This document shows, piece by piece, positions 56,958 to 64,000 of a DNA stretch of 64,000 bases. Below the pieces are notes generated by a model. The model was not told the origin of the DNA. It searched no databases and worked only from the letters and a program-made list of their open reading frames with translations. A program made the translations under genes and the position numbers. Within the stretch, counting starts at the first letter, position 1. The number at the start of each line of letters is the position of its first letter. Source of the DNA: Naegleria lovaniensis (Eukaryota; Heterolobosea; Eutetramitea; Acrasida; Naegleriidae); assembly GCF_003324165.1 (NCBI RefSeq), contig NW_025407824.1, positions 124,001 to 188,000 on the forward strand, given 5' to 3'.

Positions 56958-57292
56958 GATGTGTGCTTGCACTCAATGCGCATAAAACTGGCGCCAAAAA
57001 ATGTAAGGTCGTTTAAGGCAGAACGCACGTGTTTGTGAAGTTGTGCCTTTTTTTTGTGTTGAAGGTTGCCATTGGTGAACGTTGAGGAGGAGCGAAACCT
57101 CAACGAGCGAACAAGGAAGCTAGAACTACTTGTTTTGAATCTGAGGCACATCCATGAGCACATCCAAGGTACACGCGGCTCGTAATTGAGTCGGCGTTAT
57201 TTCGCATCGTCGTCAGCAGAGGAAAATTGAGGTTCCGAACGAAAATCTTGTGTATAAGTTATATTACTTGAGCAAGTTTGGTTCAGTTGATG
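56958..57292. other. Intergenic region upstream of the low-complexity ORF
   Basis: About 335 bp between two minus-strand genes. No gene or RNA feature was recognised. Confidence 0.3.
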
Positions 57293-58792
57293 TTATTTAG
57301 TCGTTAAGGTACTAATCTCCTTAAAAAACATTTGGACAAAAGAGTCAATTTCACACTGTTGAATTCCAATTGCACACGCCAACGTTATATAGTGATGGGG
57401 GTACTGATTGGTATGCGAGCCGTAACCTAAAAAATCAATACCAACCACGTTCTTTTTTGCTTCTTTAAGAACGACACGAGGCCCTGTACAATTTCGATAG
57501 AACAATCTGCCTCCCAGTTTCAGTGCCTGTTCCTTACTCATGTTAAGGGAGAGCGCAAACGAGATGTGATTACGTGAGTTGGATCCTGTGATGAGTGGAT
57601 GATCGAGTGAAGTATTAGAACTATTCGTTGAAGAAGTATCAATGGAGCTGGACTCAGTATTTTCTGCTGCGTTTGAATTCTTGGTTTCATTAGTTCTGAA
57701 CTTGTTGATGAAATATTGAAAAAGATCCTCTCTCTCAGAGAGTAATTCTTTCCATCGGTTTGCTCCCATCGAGAGTAGAGTAATAAATAGATCTAATATC
57801 GGTGACATGTTTGCTCTACCAGCATACAATTTTGAGACTTTATCCACAAATTCCTCACATTCACCTCCACTTGCCACAATAGCACCTCCAACAGGCACCA
57901 TAAAATTCTTATCCGTGCTTTGAACAAAACATGTAATTGTGGATTTTGAACTAGCAATTGCCTTGTTAATTTTCTCCATAATGATTTTGGATTGAACACC
58001 GTAGGCATTGTTAACAATGTGTCCAATTTGATATTTGTGACAGATTTTTCCAATTTCAAAAACGTCGTCTGGAACACGTGGTGCAAAACAACTCGTTGTC
58101 GAGAGTACACACAGAATGTTTTCTGCTCCAACTTGTTGTATTTTCTTCTCAATTCCTGTAATATCAGCCTCAATAGATCCGTCCTCGTTCACCAAATTTT
58201 CAATGACTAGAGGAGCAAGCCCAGCAGTATCAATTGATTTGAGTACAGATTGTTGATCGATTCGTGGCCAAATGACATACTTCTTGTTCGGTTGCTTGGT
58301 ATCGTTCGCTAACGTCCTCAGACACAAACTCAAAGTCATTCCAGTACACATGGGCACAACAATAGACTTTTTGACATTCTTGCATCCTGCAATTTGCAGC
58401 GCATGATTGACTAAATAATTTGTTAATTGTAAAATCATGCTTGATCCGGCTGCCTTTGGTTGATTGGAGGTCAATTCTCCTGATCTGCCAATTCCATGGC
58501 TCAAATGAAAATGTCTCTTCATCACTAAATTACTATACACACGTCCTTCTCTCTCTCCAATTCCGATATGATTTTCATAATTATTGGTATCCATAGACGC
58601 AAAAAGCGAAAGTAATGCTTCAATTTGTTGATCGGAATAACCTTCTTTTGGTAGTAGACGCTGAGACAATAACGTTTTAAATAGCTTTTGTTGCTTGTTC
58701 AAAGCCTGTAAGGCTTGTTTAGCGTGATTCTCTTGAATTAGCTTACCAGCCAATTCTCCAAATTCGTCAAAATTCATATTCTTGCTTGACAA
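57293..58792 (-). CDS. SEPSECS: O-phosphoseryl-tRNA(Sec) selenium transferase (SepSecS)
   Basis: 499 aa, single exon, close to the 501 aa of the human enzyme. It converts phosphoseryl-tRNA(Sec) to selenocysteinyl-tRNA(Sec) using selenophosphate and PLP. Signatures seen are IGIGEREGRVYSNLV, HGIGRSGELTSNQPKAAGSS, VPMCTGMTLSLCLR, STTSCFAPR and the PLP-lysine block QSTDKNFMVPVGGAI (Lys at about 295). A Ser/Asn/Thr-rich insertion (residues about 375-400) lies before the C-terminal domain. Its presence implies a working selenocysteine pathway in this organism. Confidence 0.96.
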   Translation of the reverse strand: MSSKNMNFDEFGELAGKLIQENHAKQALQALNKQQKLFKTLLSQRLLPKEGYSDQQIEALLSLFASMDTNNYENHIGIGEREGRVYSNLVMKRHFHLSHGIGRSGELTSNQPKAAGSSMILQLTNYLVNHALQIAGCKNVKKSIVVPMCTGMTLSLCLRTLANDTKQPNKKYVIWPRIDQQSVLKSIDTAGLAPLVIENLVNEDGSIEADITGIEKKIQQVGAENILCVLSTTSCFAPRVPDDVFEIGKICHKYQIGHIVNNAYGVQSKIIMEKINKAIASSKSTITCFVQSTDKNFMVPVGGAIVASGGECEEFVDKVSKLYAGRANMSPILDLFITLLSMGANRWKELLSEREDLFQYFINKFRTNETKNSNAAENTESSSIDTSSTNSSNTSLDHPLITGSNSRNHISFALSLNMSKEQALKLGGRLFYRNCTGPRVVLKEAKKNVVGIDFLGYGSHTNQYPHHYITLACAIGIQQCEIDSFVQMFFKEISTLTTK

Positions 58793-59058
58793 ATTTACTT
58801 GATTAATAAATACTAATTATTAATATTTCAAAATCCCGATGGGTTCAAGTTGAATAAATTTTTTTGGGGTCTTTAGTGTTTAGGATTGTTTTCTCTTTGG
58901 CTATTTTTTTGCTTTTAATTTTTGTGATGTACGTTTGTTTGTTTGTTTTCTTGGCATTATCAGTGAAAAGAGATCAATGAACAATACCCAAGCAACGTTC
59001 ATTAGATGCATCCAAATTGAATTGTCCTCCAGTTCTTCAAAAAACAAGCCAAACAAAA

Positions 59059-62000
59059 ATGCCCACAAAGTCATCTTCCAAATCATCCTCGCTGCTTCCG
59101 AACAACAACAATACTCATGTAAATAATAGTAAAAATTTATCAACAACAACCGTACATAACAAATCCAAGACAAAGAAATCTAAAAATTCAAAACCATCTT
59201 CGCCGCCACATATTTCTACTCCGCAGTTGAAAAATGGTTCTTTATCTACGGAATCATCATCAAATACTTCCGTGATGGGAGCTGATCCATGCAATGCTTT
59301 TTCAAAATCTTTGTCATCATCAACGGAAATCAATCGAGAGGATGTGCCGAGAGATTATTTGAATGCCTTGGAAGGCATAGATACTGCTTCATTGATAAAC
59401 CCAAACGTGCAAATCGAACAACGAAAAAAGTTTGCTCTTAAAAAGATAATTGCTGGCTACACCAAAGGCATAACGTTTCTTTATCATCAAAAATTTGAAA
59501 TTGCAATAGGTTGCTTTACAACATCGCTAGGATTGAAACAAAATTTATATTTCACAATTATAAAAGACGAAGAAGATGAAGAAAATCCTCGGGATGAAGA
59601 TATACAGTGTCAACAACCTCTAGAAACTCCATTCTTGCTCGAATCTACTCTATTCGATGATGACCAACACCGACAAGACCTTCATTCATCTCTCAACATT
59701 CCAGAATTAGTTTGCTCTTCACTACCTCTTTCTCCTTGTACCTTTACTTTGTATATTTTGCGAGCCATTGCATTCATTGGCCATCATGTTTACTCAAAAG
59801 CAGTAGTAGATTGTGACTCAGTACTAAGACAGAATTCTTCCTATCACTCGGTAAGTGGTTATTCTCATTAATTATTTCGGAAATATTCACAAGTTCAGGC
59901 GTACATTATCAAAGGACATGCACTTATATGTATGAGAAAGTATAAGGAAGCCTATATGAATTTTACTGCTCTTCTTGAACAAGTAAGTTTCTTATGTGTA
60001 CTGTTAATATATCGACCATAAATAGAGCAATATGGAAAGAACCAAGTCGTCTCACAAATGTGATATTGATTTTGATTTACTCTATGAGCGAAAAGAAGAT
60101 GTATTTGATAGTTTACGAACGCTTCATGGGCTTTCTTATCACATTTACGAAATGTCAAAAAAGCAAAACAAAAATAAGAATGACTTGGATGTTTTGGATC
60201 AATCAGTTATTAACATTTGTAAATATTGCGATTACTATGAAAAATCAATCGTTGAACATGAGAGAAAAAAATGTGCAGAAAACTTTTCCAAGAAAAAAGA
60301 AGAATCAGTAGATGATATGTATTTCATGGGCGATGAAAATGATTTTGGACTCAATATTTTAGATATTTATTGTTTAGCATCATCACCAACTGATATTAAT
60401 TGCCGAAGTATGGGTGCAGTGTTGCTGGTCGATTACATTGCAAGTGCCGTCAATGATTACAATCACGTAATGTTTGAAGATTTCGAGAAAATTGATCTCA
60501 AAAATAAGAAGGAGAACAAGAGCATTCTCGAAGATATATTTGAAGAAGAGGAAGAACGGTCACTTATACTAAATGGCATTGACAGTATTTTAGACTCATT
60601 ATGTCTATGGGATGACCAAGAACTAAAACTATTCTCCACACGAGCTGTGACCGATCTTTGCAATGTTGACAATGATAGCTCGATACGAAGGAGAGTTGTA
60701 CAATATGAGGATGGAGATGCATTACGACAAATTATTCAGCAACTATCCCTTATTGACTATATAATTCCTGACATGGGAGAAAATGATGCACAACTTTGCG
60801 AATTGTTGGAGGCTTCTGTTTGTGCTTTGGCAGCAATTGCTAGAGGTGGATCTTCTGATATTAGTCGAACAATTTATGAGATGAACGGCCTTATCGCCCT
60901 GTCACCAATTTTACTTCAAGTTTCGAAGTCGTTAGCCACTCAAAGGCCTCCCATCATTAAGGCTGTTTTTATTGCCCAATGTTATGCATACTTATCAGTA
61001 GAAAATTTCGATATTAAGGAAGCAATAGTTTCCGATGAGAAGATACTTCTTGCCCTCTACAAGCTTTCTTTGCAAAATATCGATTTGGAAGCTAAAAATT
61101 TTGCCATTATCACGGTTGGAAATAGTTGTCAAAACCCAGGTATGTTATTTTAGACGCTCTAATTTTTGTGATCATGCTTGTGAAATTTGTCTATTATTAT
61201 CACTGACTTCATAACTGGCCAACAACAAACAGAATGTTGGGGTAAGCCTCTTTTATTGAAACAAATCTCGGAGCAAGTCAACAATACACTGATTTCGAAA
61301 GGATATTTAGAGCTTTTGGTAGAGATTATTAAAAAAAAGCCGGCTACTACCACCACTTCCACAGCTGCAGGAAATTCAAAGAAAAAACAATCCAATATTG
61401 ATCCTTCACTTATAGAGCTTCAATATAACGCTATTAACACAATGACTGGTCTTTTAGGTTTTGAAAGCGGTAGAAAAAGGTTCAAGAAAAATCATGGAGA
61501 AGAAATTCTCACCAACATCATTCTAGAATCCAAATTTGAAGCTCTTCGAGATGTCTGTAGCAAAGCTAGAACCTTCTATATTACTCTCAATGACTATGGA
61601 GATAACATTAGTGAATATGTGTTCACCAAGTTTAAATTCTTTAATTATTCAAGAAATACAGAGCTAGAGGCCGCATCCTACCAATCTCTTATGGATGCTT
61701 CAAATACTAGCAGCACGACACGATCCATTACGGACCAAAGTACTGGTCGAAATGGCATTTCCACTCCAACCAGTAGTGGTGGACAGAATACCGTTCCTAC
61801 CAGCAGAGAAGAAATCATCAAAGAAGAAACTATGAGATTTTTGGAAATGAAACGGAAAGGAGAACTCCCAACTGATTTTAATGAAGATTTTTACTCCAAA
61901 CTCATGAATGGAATATTGGGAATTGGAGTAGTGGGTATGGGACCTACGCCGTCACACGATCAAACTACCAATACAAGTCAGAGCAAGCCATCCAAAAGCA

Positions 62001-62695
62001 ACCTGAAGAATGTGACACCATCTTCTGCTGGAAGTCATCATTCTCCTCTTGTTGAGGAAAAGAAATCAATCAAAGGTATTGTGACCAATTCCACGAATAC
62101 TCCCAAAAAGACATCTTCCCATTCACATGACATTCCACCACTCATTTCAAAAGATAATATTGATGATATTGCAGACTTGATTTCATCGTCACCTGATAAA
62201 AACAAAAAGAAAAAGAAGAAACAACAGTCCTCAAAGAAAAAGAAGCAGGAGACGACAACTACAAAGAAAACCACCAGTGTAGAGCAGCCACAACAACCCA
62301 AAAAGACGTCTCCAGAATCTTTGAACAAGTTGCCAAGCATTTCATCATCTTCACCAGCCATTGTTCAAACGAAGAATGTAGAATCTACAAAATTATTACA
62401 ACCAGCATCTCATCCTTCACAGAAAGTAATTGAATTGTCTGACGATGATGAGAGCACTGAAGAAGAAGATATCGAAGAAGGGGATGAAATGGTCCATTTT
62501 GAGAAATTGAACAATGAAGTGCCTACATCTTCTGCTATAGCTGCTTCTGAGGTTATAAACGAAAAGCCACACCCCACGATGGTCACGACCGAAAATGATA
62601 CAACTTCCTACGAAAATTTAACACCAGAGGAGATATTTATGTTGGAATTCGAAAAGGGTATGGATCATTTAATTAAGGAGTTGTGGTATACATAA
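59059..62695 (+). CDS. TPR plus helical-repeat protein, 1150 aa
   Basis: Four exons: 59059-59850, 59899-59982, 60026-61139 and 61233-62695. The introns are 48, 43 and 93 nt, donors are GTAAGT or GTATGT, and all phases agree. The N-terminus is Ser/Lys-rich. TPR-like helices are at about 130-300 (GITFLYHQKFEIAIGCFTTS; exon 2 alone encodes AYIIKGHALICMRKYKEAYM). An acidic helical region and an armadillo-like part follow, to about 800. The C-terminal 300 residues are disordered, with Lys tracts (KNKKKKKKQQ) and an acidic end. The TPR-plus-armadillo order is reminiscent of co-chaperone or dynein-assembly proteins such as UNC-45 or TTC12, but I cannot assign it. Confidence 0.7.
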
Positions 62696-62891
62696 TTCAA
62701 CGGTTGCACACAGCGTAGAAATAGCAGTCAGCAATATATTTTGGGAACCGTACACAAATATTGATTTTTGGTATCAGCGACATCTAGATAAATGGATCAC
62801 TGTGGGCGCAATATGTGATGGAGTTGCAGTTTAATAAAGTTAATTATACTCGCTCACTCTGAAAATACCTGGTTGTTGTAAAGTTGGAAAT

Positions 62892-64000
62892 CTAATTTTT
62901 GATCACTTCATGAGTGAAAGTTTGTTGTGAATACAAGCGAGGGAAAGAAATAACGGGATGAACTCTCACCTTCATCTCAATCTCAGGTTCATAGTCGCCA
63001 TTATTCTTCTCATGCTGCGATCGAATATATTTTACCATTGATCGAACTAACTGGTCACTAGAAAGACAGGACCGTTCGTGCCCTCTCTTGTACTCCAGGG
63101 AATATTGATTCCATGAGTGTGCAGTATTAATCCCACATTCCTCCAATAAAGTCTTCTTTAATGTATCCAAACAAGTCATGGAATCGAGATTCAACTCTGG
63201 ATGAAAGAATTGTGTACCGTTTGCAGTAGTGAGAGTGATTTTGAAAGTGAGACACTTCGAAGCTTGTTGGGCTTGCAAGTTCGTGGAACCACTGGATTCC
63301 CTCATCCCTACCTTAACGAATATAACGTCATCATCAACTTCTTGCATATTCTCTGCATGTAGCTGTGGAGGAGAATCAAGTGTATCTTCTACCTCGTTTT
63401 CAGATGCTTCAGAATTACAATCTCCTATCAAAGCATCTTCATCTTGTTGAAATTCTTCATTCTCTTCTTGATAATTCTCTTCATTCACTTCTTCTTCCTC
63501 GTTGTCATTACCATTGGATCTTCACCTTCCCGATCATCATTTTCATCCATTGGATCTTGAAAGTTGTCAGAAAGTTGTGGCCCAATCAATGAGGATGATC
63601 CTTCCGAGTGTTCACTCCCATCATCATTTTCGATCCAATCCGAAATTTGATGATAGAGAGGATCCGATGGACGTACCATCATTGCTTGCTGTGGACTCCT
63701 CTTAATGTCACGCTTGTCATCAAGATGCATCTTGCCACCCTGTTGAGGTTTTTTCTCCATTCTTTCAATATCCTTTTCAGACAATTGAAAATCAATACGC
63801 TGCTTCACAAACGCATCATTCAAAAACTTCATCAAGAGTTGTTGAAATCGTTTTCTCTTATACGCTTCTTTCCCATTGGTACTTTGGATAAATCTTTTTT
63901 GAAAACTCTCAAAATCGTTCAACAACTCTTGCCATTGTTCTTGTGTGAGATCAAAAAGACCTTCTCGGATTGTTCTGAAAACTGGATATGGTTCATTACG
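62892..64000 (-). CDS. Partial unrecognised gene at the right edge (frame break)
   Basis: The minus frame is open to the last base of the window, so the N-terminus lies outside. It reads YPVFRTIREGLFDLTQEQWQ at the edge, then a basic helical part and an acidic Glu/Asp-rich part. The frame breaks near 63512-63522. One added base joins GED to NGNDNEEEVNEENYQ, an acidic stretch that continues into the second frame. About 369 residues are visible. The C-terminal 130 residues are compact (LTFKITLTTANGTQFFHPEL) and may be a small beta-rich domain. The function is unknown. Confidence 0.5.

Overview
The window looks like nuclear DNA of a heterolobosean amoeboflagellate, most probably Naegleria. This is inferred from gene content and style, since no database search was possible. 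It is AT-rich and gene-dense. Introns are few and mostly 43-165 nt, with GTAAGT/GTATGT donors and YAG or AAG acceptors. Many start codons follow an A-rich run. Conserved eukaryotic proteins (Polo-like kinase, GCN5, SepSecS, CC2D2A, TPGS2, histidyl-tRNA synthetase) are interleaved with BTB, F-box, RCC1, ankyrin, EF-hand, cyclase-like and protein kinase genes typical of amoeboid protists.

Layout. 0-12 kb: BTB protein, a two-TM receptor with a degenerate nucleotidyl-cyclase domain, an F-box/membrane protein, an EF-hand protein, Polo-like kinase and a PB1-domain protein. 12-22 kb: a secreted heparinase II/III-like protein, histidine ammonia-lyase divergent from histidyl-tRNA synthetase, a thioredoxin reductase, and a short-chain dehydrogenase 34 nt upstream of it. 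22-25 kb: three ORFs I do not recognise. 25-33 kb: a 1675-aa ankyrin protein, TPGS2 of the tubulin polyglutamylase complex, and a SHAQKYF-type Myb. 33-41 kb: an RCC1-repeat protein and the six-exon ciliary transition-zone gene CC2D2A. 41-48 kb: a DFN-type kinase, GCN5 with a bromodomain, and a CH-domain coiled-coil protein. 48.7-53.6 kb: a probable CACTA-like DNA transposon with a Tnp2-type transposase broken by one in-frame TGA, a divergent partner ORF, and an array of CGTTAA/GACG inverted repeats. 53.6-64 kb: an amidase-signature protein without the catalytic lysine, an F-box protein, SepSecS, a TPR/helical-repeat protein, and a gene cut by the right edge.

Biological themes. Two genes, TPGS2 and CC2D2A, point to the flagellum that these amoebae build de novo. 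SepSecS shows that selenocysteine is made, yet the thioredoxin reductase here ends in Cys-Cys-Gly instead of using Sec. HAL and HisRS, both acting on histidine, share a 309-bp divergent promoter containing two copies of an 8-bp palindrome. The Polo-like kinase upstream region carries a cluster of Myb/MSA-like YAACGG motifs.

Caution on the sequence. Five genes show a reading-frame break, and every break is repaired by adding exactly one base, usually in a short homopolymer. This looks like a systematic single-base deletion in the assembly, so these genes are described here as single genes with a corrected frame.
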